Origin: Pedobacter sp. ok626
GTDB taxonomy: Bacteria > Bacteroidota > Bacteroidia > Sphingobacteriales > Sphingobacteriaceae
NCBI RefSeq assembly: GCF_900100435.1
Contig: NZ_FNEX01000008.1
Coordinates: 186,001 to 250,000, forward strand
Reading direction: 5' to 3'
Length of the DNA stretch: 64,000 bases
Part shown: positions 17,511 through 26,561 of the stretch, piece after piece
How the letters are laid out: every line of letters starts with the position of its first letter
Position numbering within the stretch: the first letter of the stretch is position 1
The notes under the pieces: model-generated
Databases searched by the model: none
What the model was told of the DNA's origin: nothing
The model's input: the letters and a program-made list of their open reading frames with translations, nothing else
Translations under genes and position numbers: made by a program

Positions 17511-19421
17511 CTAATCCATATCCGCAAATTCCCATGCACTTTGATAAGCATCTATTTGCTCTGCATAAGTAATAAAATCGGCATAAAAAGGTAACCTCGA
17601 TAAGGTTGCGCTATCTCCAATTACAACCAACTTTTTCCTCGCTCTGGTCATAGCCACATTCATCCTACGAATATCTGACAAGAAGCCTATCGCTCCCTCA
17701 TCGTTGCTTCTGGTCATACCAATATAAACGATATCCCGTTCCTGACCCTGAAAACTATCAATGGTATTCACTGAAATTTTACTAGCGTATTCCTGCAAAG
17801 CAGAATGATTGATCAACAAATCCTTTAACACATGAATTTGTTGTTTATATGGTGAGATTACAGCTACAGTAGGGAAATTCTCAATAGTATAAACAGCACT
17901 TAGCTGGGTAAACAACTGGGACAAATGCTTCAATAAAAACACAGCCTCTTCCGGATTATAGGTACTGGTACCTTCTGTTTTCTCCTCAAATCCACAACCG
18001 GCAGTATCAATAAAAGCCAATGGAGCATCCCCCTCAAATAGCAAATGACTCGCTACCGAACCGTGGGCTTTTAACTTCCCTTGATAAAATACAGAAGAGG
18101 AATAATTCATGATCTTCTCGTTCATCCGGTATTGTTCTTCCAGCAAAGTAACAGCCTCTGGATGCAAGGCGACACATTTTTCCAGTAAAGTGGTACTTAA
18201 CCCAGCTCTAGCAGCCTCATTAGATTTTATCGTAGGTGATAACTGACAGTGATCACCGGCCAATATCAATTTTTGCGCTTTCAAAATTGGAATCCAACAA
18301 GCTGGTTCTAAAGCTTGTCCGGCCTCGTCAATTACGACCGTATCAAATTTACGGTCTATAACTGTGTAATGACTGGCACCAACCAATGTTGCAGTTATCA
18401 CCTGTGCTTTATCTAACAAGTCGTCCATGATATATTGCTCCGTATTAGCAACAGCTTTCATGATCTTATGCGCCTCATCAAAAAGTGCTTTACGTTGTTC
18501 CTTCTCCGCTCTCCCAAAATTCCTTTTGTACTTATGAGCCATATTTTTGTACTCCGCAGCCTGCTTTTTCAAGTCTTTAACCTCTTTTATAGTGCCATGG
18601 TTAGCCATTTTGCTATCTAAAGTTAAAGAAAACAGTTTTTCAGAAACCCTTGCAGGATTTCCAATGCGCAGTACATTCAAACCCTCATCAGCCAGCTTTT
18701 CAGTCAATAAATCTACAGCGGTATTGCTTGGCGCTACCACTAAAATCTGTCTGCCCTTATCTTTAATTAATGCCTTAATAGCCTGTACAAGCGTAGTAGT
18801 CTTACCAGTACCTGGCGGACCATGCACAATCGCCAATTGCTCTGCAGCAACAATACGGTTTACCGCCAATTGCTGTACGGCATTCAACTTAGCAATTGGG
18901 TAATGAAAAATATCTGTCGAAAAAGAAGGCGTATCTGCTCCGGTCAACACTTTTATCAAATGATGATCATCGCCCTGCTCATTCCGGGAGGAAGCCCGTT
19001 TAACCGCCCCTTGCATCTCATCATAACTATGATCATCAAAGAGCACATCGATACCCAATTTACCATCTCTAGCCCAATCAGGTAGCTCATCCGTACGTAA
19101 AGTAATTTTTAAGCGGCTTCCACCCTGATAAGCGATTACCCCCTCAACACGATCATTTTTAGGATCATGGTTAGAGAATAATACAGCTGGCATGCCAAAC
19201 CGCAATTGGTGATTCAGATCTTGATGTGTGGTACGCTCTACCTCAACCGTCAAGTAATCACCCCTACTCATTTCCGATCCTCTGATCGCAATAGGGTACC
19301 AGGTTAAACCATTTGCTCTGCGTTCCGCAACAGAAAGTGTTTCCTTTTGCTTTGTATAAGCACGTAAATCTTCTTCCCGCTCAATTTTAAGCAGATCAAG
19401 CAGTTTTTTAAAATAAGGCAT
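17511..19421 (-). CDS. Superfamily 1 (Upf1/IGHMBP2-like) DNA/RNA helicase
   Basis: ATP-dependent helicase of the Upf1-like SF1B group, 636 residues. An N-terminal beta-rich segment precedes the RecA-like domains. Motif I is HGPPGTGKTTTL (about residues 203-214), motif II VVIDEAGQALEP, motif III LAGDHCQLSP, motif IV region VISPYKQQ, motif V NTIDSFQGQERDIVY and motif VI MNVAMTRARKKL. The ATG at 19421 is preferred over the in-frame TTG two codons upstream. A TATCTTTG box abuts the start. Such bacterial homologues are common in Bacteroidota, but their cellular role is poorly defined. Confidence 0.92.
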   Translation of the reverse strand: MPYFKKLLDLLKIEREEDLRAYTKQKETLSVAERRANGLTWYPIAIRGSEMSRGDYLTVEVERTTHQDLNHQLRFGMPAVLFSNHDPKNDRVEGVIAYQGGSRLKITLRTDELPDWARDGKLGIDVLFDDHSYDEMQGAVKRASSRNEQGDDHHLIKVLTGADTPSFSTDIFHYPIAKLNAVQQLAVNRIVAAEQLAIVHGPPGTGKTTTLVQAIKALIKDKGRQILVVAPSNTAVDLLTEKLADEGLNVLRIGNPARVSEKLFSLTLDSKMANHGTIKEVKDLKKQAAEYKNMAHKYKRNFGRAEKEQRKALFDEAHKIMKAVANTEQYIMDDLLDKAQVITATLVGASHYTVIDRKFDTVVIDEAGQALEPACWIPILKAQKLILAGDHCQLSPTIKSNEAARAGLSTTLLEKCVALHPEAVTLLEEQYRMNEKIMNYSSSVFYQGKLKAHGSVASHLLFEGDAPLAFIDTAGCGFEEKTEGTSTYNPEEAVFLLKHLSQLFTQLSAVYTIENFPTVAVISPYKQQIHVLKDLLINHSALQEYASKISVNTIDSFQGQERDIVYIGMTRSNDEGAIGFLSDIRRMNVAMTRARKKLVVIGDSATLSRLPFYADFITYAEQIDAYQSAWEFADMD

Positions 19422-19424
19422 GCG

Positions 19425-19432
19425 CAAAGATA
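19425..19432 (-). promoter_or_regulatory. Promoter-like TATCTTTG abutting the helicase start codon
   Basis: An exact TAnnTTTG match on the minus strand ends only 3 bases before the helicase ATG. If used, transcription would begin at or around the start codon, implying a leaderless message. It may also be chance. Confidence 0.35.
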
Positions 19433-19442
19433 GCCATCCTAT

Positions 19443-22247
19443 TTACAAACACTCGTCAACCAAATATAATATTGATTCGTAATTTTTACTTACAGCATCA
19501 GACATGGCCATTTCACAAGTCTTGGCGGTAGAATAGTATCCAGCGTATTCAGCACCTTTCACCTCAGCAGCTTCCGGTGCAGTAGCCGCAGCAGTAAGCT
19601 CTGGAAAAAGAAAGCCCCTATCTCCTGCCATTCCACAACAACCGGCCATCAATGGCACTTCTACTTCATGAGCAAACCGGTCTGCGATCTGAAATAACTT
19701 TCCTTCCAATCCCATTTTCTTTAAGGTACAAACAGGGTGCAAAACAATACTATCTTTTTTGTGTACCTCTTTCAGCTTAGGCAATACAAGATCATGTAAA
19801 TAATCTATACTGTCGATGATGCTCATCTGGTCAAAATAAGCTTTGTTTTCATCAGAAAGCACCGTGCGACAATGCTGTAAAGTATGCGTGCAAGAGCTTA
19901 CATCAAGCACTATTGGTAGTCTTCCCCCTTCAGTCCATTTCCAAAGCTTCCTGATCGTTTCATTAGAAGTATAAACGTAAGCCGCTTGGTAACCTTTAGA
20001 GGAGAATAGCTGTCCACAACATGTACTGTTAATATCATCTGGGACAACAATTTCAATTCCCACCTTAGCCGAAACACTCATAAAAGTTTGCGGCACACTT
20101 TTCTTATTGTCCTTGGCACCCCCCATCATCCGGTTGATACAAGTAGGAAAATAAATCACAGAGCCATTACGATTCCCTTCAATTTTACCTTTTGTAGGTT
20201 GCAGCTGATTACTCCATAAAGGAACAGCAGGGATCAACTTTTTCAAACCACCCGTAATATTCCTCATGGTCGATTCACCAAAAATCCTATTCATACCATC
20301 ACCTGCTTTTACAGCAAGGCCTACGGTAAAGGCTGTTGCGCCAAAGTGCTTCGCAACAGTCAAAGCCAGGCTATTAGCAGTTTGGCTATGGTTCTCCCGT
20401 CTTAAACGTTTCACCAGATCACCAGTATTGATATCTACCGGACAAGCCGTAGCGCATAAACCGTCAACCGCACAGGTATCCAATCCATCGTATTGGTATT
20501 CGCTAACCAGCTGATCAAAATCTTGTTTATTGCCTTTAGCTTTTAACCCGGCAAGCTCCCTTCGCACCACAATCCTTTGTCTGGGCGTAAGCGTAATGTT
20601 ACGACTTGGACATTTATGTTCACAATAACCACATTCAATACATTTATCAACCTCCTGCTCTACCGTAGGCAATGGCTTTAAATTGGCAATGTGAGCTTTT
20701 TTATCTTCATTAATGATAACTCCAGGGTTTAGCAAATTTTGTGGATCAATCACAGCTTTCAGCTGCTTCATGATCTGATAAGCCTCGCCACCCCACTCCG
20801 TTTCAATAAAAGGAGCCATGTTACGACCTGTACCATGCTCCGCTTTTAAAGTCCCATCATAAGTTTCTACCACAAGCTTAACTACCTCTTGCAAAAACAA
20901 ATCATAACGCTCAATTTCGGCAGCAGTATGAAAAGCCTGTGTTACCACAAAGTGGATATTTCCATCCTTAGCATGGCCAAAAATAATGGCCTCATGGTAT
21001 GCGTACTTTTTAAACAACTGTTGAAGGTCAAGAATCGCATCCCCCAATTTTGCTACCGGAAAAGCTATATCTTCCAGTATAACCGTGGTACCACTGGCCC
21101 TTACTGCACCAACAGCGGGAAACATTCCTTTCCTTAGTTTCCAGAAAAAAGCTTGTTCTTTTACATCTTCAGTAAATAAAGGCGCTTCAAGCATAGATAA
21201 AGAAGAAGCGGAAGCGAGAAATACATTTTTCTTAGCATGCAAATCCTCCAAGCTATTGGCTTGAAATTCGACCAACAAAGCTGCAGCTGTTTCCGGCAAA
21301 GTTTTTAACCTTTCCGGCACCCCTTTTAAACTATCTATCGACCTTAGCGAGGCCCTGTCCATCAGTTCAACCGCCTCTGCACCCGAAACTGTCAAAGGAA
21401 TAATTGCCTGGCAGGCTGCATAAATATCTGGGAAATATAAAAAAGCCGTGGTTTTATATGGATAATCTGGAACGGTTGCCATTACCGCCTCGGCAATAAA
21501 GCCAAGCGTTCCTTCTGCGCCAATTAAAAGATGAGCCAATACATCCAGCGGATGTTGATGATCAATAAAGGCATTTAATGAATAACCAACCGTATTTTTA
21601 GTCTCATACTTTCTGCGAATCAGATCGTAAAGTGCAGGATTGCCTTTAAGTTGGTCTTGCATCCCCCTTATTGCCTCATAAATATGTTGGCATTCCTTTT
21701 CAAACCGATCATAATCGGCTACTTTTTCTGTGGTAAAGGTTTTACCATCAGGTAAAATGAAACGGATATGTTTGGTAGTGTGGTAAGAATTTAATTTCAC
21801 CCCACAGCACATCCCGCTCGAATTGTTGGAAAGGATTCCGCCCATCATGGCGGCATCAATGCTAGATGGATCAGGTCCGATCTTTCTTTTATATCGTTTT
21901 AAATGCCCATTTACCACACTTCCAGTAATTCCAGGCTGCACCCTTACCAGGTCTCCATTCTCTTCAATCGCTACTTTATTCCAGTATTGACTTAAATCTA
22001 CAAGGATTCCATCGGTTATAGCCTGACCAGAAAGACTAGTTCCGCCTGTTCTAAATGTTAAAGGCACCCGATGTTGATGTGAAAACCTAAACAGCCCAAT
22101 AATCTCTGATTCAGCAATAGGCTGCACTACAGCTTTAGGCCGTAAATAGTAAAATCCTGCATCCGATGCATAAGCAACCAGATCTATCAATCGTACTTTA
22201 ATACGAGCTTTCGGTAAAATATCCTCTAAAAGTTTCCCTATTTCCAT
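19443..22247 (-). CDS. FAD-binding / Fe-S D-2-hydroxyacid dehydrogenase (D-lactate or glycolate type)
   Basis: A 934-residue fusion of a GlcD/DLD-like flavoprotein and a GlcF-like iron-sulphur protein. The PCMH-type FAD domain (about 40-270) has FRTGGTSLSGQA and PDPSSIDAAMMGGILSNNSSG; the FAD-oxidase C-terminal domain (about 270-515) has FGHAKDGNIHF and KAEHGTGRNMAPF. Two 4Fe-4S clusters follow (CIECGYCEHKC at 536-546, CAVDGLCATACP at 592-603), then two CCG repeats in the last 250 residues (CCGQLFSSKGY, AGCCGMAGDRGF). It should oxidise a D-2-hydroxyacid and pass electrons to quinone at the membrane. The exact substrate cannot be read from the sequence. Confidence 0.88.
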   Translation of the reverse strand: MEIGKLLEDILPKARIKVRLIDLVAYASDAGFYYLRPKAVVQPIAESEIIGLFRFSHQHRVPLTFRTGGTSLSGQAITDGILVDLSQYWNKVAIEENGDLVRVQPGITGSVVNGHLKRYKRKIGPDPSSIDAAMMGGILSNNSSGMCCGVKLNSYHTTKHIRFILPDGKTFTTEKVADYDRFEKECQHIYEAIRGMQDQLKGNPALYDLIRRKYETKNTVGYSLNAFIDHQHPLDVLAHLLIGAEGTLGFIAEAVMATVPDYPYKTTAFLYFPDIYAACQAIIPLTVSGAEAVELMDRASLRSIDSLKGVPERLKTLPETAAALLVEFQANSLEDLHAKKNVFLASASSLSMLEAPLFTEDVKEQAFFWKLRKGMFPAVGAVRASGTTVILEDIAFPVAKLGDAILDLQQLFKKYAYHEAIIFGHAKDGNIHFVVTQAFHTAAEIERYDLFLQEVVKLVVETYDGTLKAEHGTGRNMAPFIETEWGGEAYQIMKQLKAVIDPQNLLNPGVIINEDKKAHIANLKPLPTVEQEVDKCIECGYCEHKCPSRNITLTPRQRIVVRRELAGLKAKGNKQDFDQLVSEYQYDGLDTCAVDGLCATACPVDINTGDLVKRLRRENHSQTANSLALTVAKHFGATAFTVGLAVKAGDGMNRIFGESTMRNITGGLKKLIPAVPLWSNQLQPTKGKIEGNRNGSVIYFPTCINRMMGGAKDNKKSVPQTFMSVSAKVGIEIVVPDDINSTCCGQLFSSKGYQAAYVYTSNETIRKLWKWTEGGRLPIVLDVSSCTHTLQHCRTVLSDENKAYFDQMSIIDSIDYLHDLVLPKLKEVHKKDSIVLHPVCTLKKMGLEGKLFQIADRFAHEVEVPLMAGCCGMAGDRGFLFPELTAAATAPEAAEVKGAEYAGYYSTAKTCEMAMSDAVSKNYESILYLVDECL

Positions 22248-22348
22248 TAAAAAAAATGCTTGTCAGGCAAACGTCTCCATTCCGAATACCTGCTGCTAAA
22301 CAAAGAAACCATTAAAAAATCACAAATTCCAGTATTTTCTTATCGATT

Positions 22349-22645
22349 TTAATAGGCTGCGACTAAGTTAAGCACCTCAATGGTTGGCTCAACCTCCAGT
22401 CCACTTGCGTCCCTTTGTTCCTGAAAATCCCTGAATGAATCCATTTCAAGAAAAGTTTGTTGGGCTACCTCATCAGTATATAGCGAAAGATGTGTGAATG
22501 TCTTCCCATCCTCACCCAGGTAAATACTGTAACGGATACCATTGTTATTCATTCTTTTCAAGTCATTTATAAACACCCCGATATTCTCCTTGTTTTTAGC
22601 CACAAATGATGCTTTTACAGTATAAGTTACTTTAACACTTTTCAT
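22349..22645 (-). CDS. Conserved small protein, possible dimeric alpha/beta-barrel fold
   Basis: A 98-residue cytoplasmic protein. The pattern of strands and helix (VKVTYTVKASFVAKNKENIGVFINDLKRM, then IRYSIYLGEDGKTFTHLSLY) resembles antibiotic-biosynthesis-monooxygenase/Dabb-like ferredoxin folds, but I see no diagnostic motif and assign no activity. It lies 101 bases upstream of the flavin dehydrogenase on the same strand and may be co-transcribed. ATG at 22645 follows an A-rich leader. Confidence 0.7.
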   Translation of the reverse strand: MKSVKVTYTVKASFVAKNKENIGVFINDLKRMNNNGIRYSIYLGEDGKTFTHLSLYTDEVAQQTFLEMDSFRDFQEQRDASGLEVEPTIEVLNLVAAY

Positions 22646-22812
22646 ATTTATCTTTTTAATGATCTATCTGAATACAAGACAAATCTCAATAAAAAAGTGT
22701 GACAAAACACGACAAAAATCAGTTACCTTATTCATTAATCCTCTAGTGGCAAGTGAATTAAATGAACAAACTGAATAAACTCCTGAACATCCAGCTTTAT
22801 TAATTTCGTTTT

Positions 22813-22828
22813 TATGTTGGCCAACATA
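22813..22828. promoter_or_regulatory. 16-bp perfect palindrome upstream of the double-glycine peptide gene
   Basis: TATGTTGGCCAACATA is self-complementary over all 16 bases and lies 81 bases before the peptide ATG. It directly follows TAATTTCG (22801-22808 region), a one-mismatch version of TAnnTTTG, so it would overlap the transcript start and could be an operator. A second inverted repeat (CGTATC at 22831-22836 with GATACG at 22848-22853) follows. Function is inferred. Confidence 0.5.
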
Positions 22829-22909
22829 GGCGTATCCTGAAAAGCCTGATACGAGTAAGGGAAAAAATAAAAACATAGGATCACATCATTCCTAAAAACA
22901 ATTTAAACT

Positions 22910-23146
22910 ATGAAAAAATTAGATTTGAACAATCTTGGTGTTCAGGAAATGAACACAATTGAAATGACAAAAGTAGAAGGCGGCGGTCTGTTAAGCGGAC
23001 TTGGCATTCTTAATGGATTAGGTTTGGGTAATTTAACAGGTGCATTAGCTCCAGTTACCGGTGCTGCAAACAGTGTATTAAATGACACTTTTGCATTCCT
23101 TAACAAACAATTAAGAACTGTTTTAGGATCGTTAGGCGGTTTATAG
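22910..23146 (+). CDS. Double-glycine-leader peptide (bacteriocin-like export substrate)
   Basis: A 78-residue precursor with a typical Bacteroidota GG leader: MKKLDLNNLGVQEMNTIEM, then TKVEGG at 20-25, with cleavage expected after Gly25 (Gly26 possible). The released core of about 53 residues has no cysteine, is rich in Gly, Leu and Asn, and carries glycines at 32, 36, 40 and 44 (a run of GxxxG steps) before a more polar stretch with two basic residues (Lys66, Arg69). The gene immediately precedes an adaptor and a C39-peptidase transporter, which supports it as their substrate. Whether the product is a toxin, a signal or a structural peptide is unknown. No modification enzyme is adjacent. 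Confidence 0.85.
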   Translation: MKKLDLNNLGVQEMNTIEMTKVEGGGLLSGLGILNGLGLGNLTGALAPVTGAANSVLNDTFAFLNKQLRTVLGSLGGL

Positions 23147-23162
23147 AACACGAAAAATTAAT

Positions 23163-23206
23163 AAATAGCCGTTAACTAACCCTCCCAGTTAACGGCTATT
23201 TTAATA
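23163..23206 (+). terminator. Attenuator-like hairpin between peptide and transporter genes
   Basis: A perfect 15-bp stem (23163-23177 with 23187-23201) encloses a 9-base loop and is followed by TTTTAATATAA. It lies 16 bases after the peptide stop and 16 before the hlyD ATG. The short U run suggests partial termination or 3'-end protection, giving more peptide message than transporter message; that role is inferred. Confidence 0.7.
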
Positions 23207-23217
23207 TAACCTCTTAC

Positions 23218-24387
23218 ATGTCCCTATCAACTTACTCCCCAGAAACCATTTCCAGCACGTCCCTTGTTTATCGCTCCAAAATCAATAAGTCTACCCAAAT
23301 TATTTACCTGGTAACCGTATTTACCATTCTACTTACTTTTGTAGCCTTACCTCTTATTAAAATACCTATTAGTGTAAAAAGCAATGGACTTCTCCAATCC
23401 TCTATTGAGAAAACAGAACTTACCGTCCCTGCAAATGGGCGTTTGATAAAACTCCAATTAGCTGACAACAAAAAAGTTAAGCAGGGAGAAACTTTAATGG
23501 TCATAGATCCAACACTCGCTAAACAACAAGGCAGCATCGTACAAAACCGACAGGGCCAAACTGCAGCCTTTTTACAAGATATCCGCATATTGCTGGTGTA
23601 TATCAATCGCAATGGCTTCAGCTATCCACCATTACAAACCGGACAATATACTGCTTCATGGCAGCAATTTGCGCAGGAACTGGAAAATGCACGCATCGCT
23701 AAAAATCAAGCCGAAAACACATACGAACGCTACAACAAACTTTTCCAAAATAAAGCCATTACCGAATCAGAATATGAACGCTACAAATTCGAATTCGCAC
23801 AATCGAGATCGGCTTACAAAATGATCATCAACCGCTATAAAACTCAATGGCAGACAGAAGCAAATACCCTTCGTACCGAACTACAACAACTAAGCGGACA
23901 ACAGGTCGAATTAAATGAGCAAAAGAAACAATACATTTTAAAAGCACCAATTGATGGCTCGATACAAAATCTAACAGGACTTCAGGTAGGCGCTTATGTA
24001 TTTGCAAATCAAAAGATAGGCGAAATATCCCCAAACGCTGCTATAACCGCATTTTGTTATGTTAGACCTGCCGATATAGGGCTGATAAAAAAAGGACAGG
24101 ACGTCCGCTTCCAGGTGGACGCTTTTAACTATAATCAATGGGGACTGGCGACTGGTAAGGTACTATACATATCGGATGATATTATTGTCATCGACAACCA
24201 ACCCGTATTTAAAGTTAGATGCGATTTCACAAAAGGCTATCTGGAATTAAAGAACGGCTACAAAGGGTATTTAAAAAAAGGCATGACCTTTACCGCCCGT
24301 TTTACCGTTGCGGAACGCAGTTTATACCAATTGCTGTACGATAAAGTAGATGATTGGGTGAATCCAAATGTTACCGGAAAGATATAA
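23218..24387 (+). CDS. HlyD-family membrane fusion/adaptor protein
   Basis: Periplasmic adaptor of a type I secretion or bacteriocin export complex, 389 residues. A short cytoplasmic tail precedes one membrane helix (about 28-48, IIYLVTVFTILLTFVALPL). A biotinyl-lipoyl-like half (VPANGRLIKLQLADNKKVKQGE) leads into a long alpha-helical hairpin (about 95-235, many Gln/Glu/Arg, e.g. NQAENTYERYNKLFQNKAIT), then the returning lipoyl half (LKAPIDGSIQNLTGLQVGAYV) and a beta-barrel region. It starts 71 bases after the peptide gene and ends 8 bases before the ABC transporter, so the three genes form a unit. The outer-membrane TolC partner is not encoded here. Confidence 0.92.
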   Translation: MSLSTYSPETISSTSLVYRSKINKSTQIIYLVTVFTILLTFVALPLIKIPISVKSNGLLQSSIEKTELTVPANGRLIKLQLADNKKVKQGETLMVIDPTLAKQQGSIVQNRQGQTAAFLQDIRILLVYINRNGFSYPPLQTGQYTASWQQFAQELENARIAKNQAENTYERYNKLFQNKAITESEYERYKFEFAQSRSAYKMIINRYKTQWQTEANTLRTELQQLSGQQVELNEQKKQYILKAPIDGSIQNLTGLQVGAYVFANQKIGEISPNAAITAFCYVRPADIGLIKKGQDVRFQVDAFNYNQWGLATGKVLYISDDIIVIDNQPVFKVRCDFTKGYLELKNGYKGYLKKGMTFTARFTVAERSLYQLLYDKVDDWVNPNVTGKI

Positions 24388-24395
24388 AAAAGGCT

Positions 24396-26561
24396 ATGAG
24401 CATTAAAGTAAAACAACGCGACATTACAGATTGCGGAGCCGCTTGTCTGGCTTCTGTAGCCAGCTACTATAAACTAAATTTACCTGTTGCCCGTATCCGG
24501 CAACTGGCCGGAACCGATAAAAAAGGCACAACGATATTTGGCCTTGTAGAAGCCGCCCAAAAATTAGGCTTTGAAGCTAAAGGTGTTAAAAGCCCATTCG
24601 AAAGCCTCTTCAAAATCCCTACCCCTGCCATAGCCCATGTTCTTGTAGATCAGATCTTACAGCATTATGTGATCATTTACAAAGTCAACAACAAGTTCAT
24701 CCAATTGATGGATCCCATTGATGGGCTAATGCACAGAAAAACCCATGAAGAGTTTAAAAAAGAATGGACTGGTACCTTAGTCCTACTGTTACCCACAGAG
24801 GAATTTGAACCCGCAGATACAAAGAACTCACTACATCGCCGCTTCTGGAATTTAATAAAACCCCATAAAAACATTTTAATCCAAGCCTTGTTTGGAGCCA
24901 TTGTCTATACCATTTTAGGTCTATCCACTTCCATTTTCGTGCAAAAACTAGTCGATTTTGTCCTGGTCGACGGCAATAGGAATCTACTCAATCTCATGAG
25001 CGTCGCCATGGTGGTTGTCTTGGCCGTACAGCTTTTTATAGGTACTGCAAAAACTATTTTCACCCTAAAAACAGGGCAAATGATAGATGCCCAACTCATA
25101 TTGGGTTATTACAAGCATCTGCTCAAACTACCGCAACAGTTTTTCGATACCATGCGGGTAGGCGAAATTATCTCGAGGATTAATGATGCGGTAAAAATCA
25201 GAACATTCTTAAATGATGTCAGCATTAACTTCCTGGTCAACATTTTCATTGTCTTCTTTTCATTCCTCGTCATGTTTACCTATTACTGGAAACTGGCCTT
25301 ACTGATGCTAGCCGTTATCCCAGTCTACCTACTGGTTTATATTGTAACCAACAAATTGAACAAAAAAGCACAGCGTAGGCTGATGGAAAACTCAGCAGAA
25401 CTGGAATCTCAACTGGTGGAAAGCTTAAACTCCATCGGCACGATCAAACGCTTTGGATTAGAGAACCATGCCAACGAGAAAACTGAAACCAGATTTGTAA
25501 AGTTGCTGCAAACTGGCTTTAGCGCTAACATGAACGCGCTATTCTCAGCAACATCTTCAGAGTTAATTTCAAGACTACTGACCATTATCTTACTTTGGGT
25601 GGGTGCTGGCTTTGTGCTCGACAATAACATTACTCCAGGAGAGTTACTGTCATTTTATACCCTTATCGGTTATTTTACCGGACCAGTATCCTCTTTGATC
25701 GGCATGAACAAAACTGTACAGGATGCTGTGATCGCTGCCGATAGACTCTTCGAAATCATGGACCTTGAACGAGAGAACAATGAAAACCAGATTGAACTCA
25801 CTGCGGATAAGATTGGCGATATACATTTTGAACATGTTTATTTCCGCTATGGCAGCCGAGCCCCTGTATTTGAAGATTTAAATCTGACCATCCCTCAAGG
25901 AAAATTCACAGCGATTGTTGGCGAAAGTGGATCAGGAAAATCTACACTCATGACCATACTCCAAAGTATTTACCCGATACAAAAGGGTAATGTCAGCATC
26001 GGAAAATACGATCTGAAATACATACGAATGGCTTCTCTGCGACAAACTATTGCCGTTGTACCTCAGAAGATCGATTTGTTTGCCGGCAATGTAATCGATA
26101 ATATTGCTATTGGCGATTACGAACCAGATATGCAACGGATACTGGATATTTCGGAACAACTAGGTATCGTCGATTTTATAGAGACCTTGCCTAAAGGATT
26201 TCAAACTTATCTTGGCGAAAATGGCACTACACTTTCAGGTGGACAAAGGCAAAGAATTGCCATTGCCAGAGCGCTATACCGCGAGCCAGAAATCCTGATT
26301 CTGGATGAGGCCACCTCTTCATTAGATTCGGCTTCCGAACAATATGTACAAAAGGCAATCGATATTTTAAAGGCCAACCATAAAACGGTGATTGTAATTG
26401 CTCATCGATTAAGTACACTAAACCATGCAGATAAGATCATTGTATTGGACAAAGGACTGGTCGTAGAGCAGGGCACACACAATGAACTGTTATTCAATGT
26501 AAACTCGGCCTATGCTAACTTATGGAAACTACAAATGCCCGAATTATTAACCAGAACCTAG
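24396..26561 (+). CDS. Peptidase-containing ABC transporter (C39 family, bacteriocin-type exporter)
   Basis: Inner-membrane exporter that removes the GG leader and pumps the core peptide, 721 residues. The N-terminal C39 protease domain (1-130) has Gln7, Cys13 (TDCGAAC), His90 (LQHYVIIY) and Asp106 (LMDPIDG), the full catalytic set. Six membrane helices span about 150-440. The nucleotide-binding domain has Walker A GESGSGKST (about 509), signature LSGGQRQR (about 613), Walker B ILILDEATSSLD (about 636) and the H-loop IAHRLSTL. I chose MSIKVKQRDITDCG as start: it follows AAAAAAGG and avoids overlap with hlyD. All activity residues are intact. Confidence 0.95.
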   Translation: MSIKVKQRDITDCGAACLASVASYYKLNLPVARIRQLAGTDKKGTTIFGLVEAAQKLGFEAKGVKSPFESLFKIPTPAIAHVLVDQILQHYVIIYKVNNKFIQLMDPIDGLMHRKTHEEFKKEWTGTLVLLLPTEEFEPADTKNSLHRRFWNLIKPHKNILIQALFGAIVYTILGLSTSIFVQKLVDFVLVDGNRNLLNLMSVAMVVVLAVQLFIGTAKTIFTLKTGQMIDAQLILGYYKHLLKLPQQFFDTMRVGEIISRINDAVKIRTFLNDVSINFLVNIFIVFFSFLVMFTYYWKLALLMLAVIPVYLLVYIVTNKLNKKAQRRLMENSAELESQLVESLNSIGTIKRFGLENHANEKTETRFVKLLQTGFSANMNALFSATSSELISRLLTIILLWVGAGFVLDNNITPGELLSFYTLIGYFTGPVSSLIGMNKTVQDAVIAADRLFEIMDLERENNENQIELTADKIGDIHFEHVYFRYGSRAPVFEDLNLTIPQGKFTAIVGESGSGKSTLMTILQSIYPIQKGNVSIGKYDLKYIRMASLRQTIAVVPQKIDLFAGNVIDNIAIGDYEPDMQRILDISEQLGIVDFIETLPKGFQTYLGENGTTLSGGQRQRIAIARALYREPEILILDEATSSLDSASEQYVQKAIDILKANHKTVIVIAHRLSTLNHADKIIVLDKGLVVEQGTHNELLFNVNSAYANLWKLQMPELLTRT

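Noticed and set aside
22248..22348. T run before the flavin dehydrogenase start as a terminator of the small upstream gene
   Set aside because: Eight Ts are present, but the preceding inverted repeat pairs only a few bases.
22664..22876. 70-codon minus-strand ORF upstream of the double-glycine peptide gene
   Set aside because: It covers the palindrome and promoter-like region, has no ribosome-binding site and no protein-like composition; best read as regulatory DNA.
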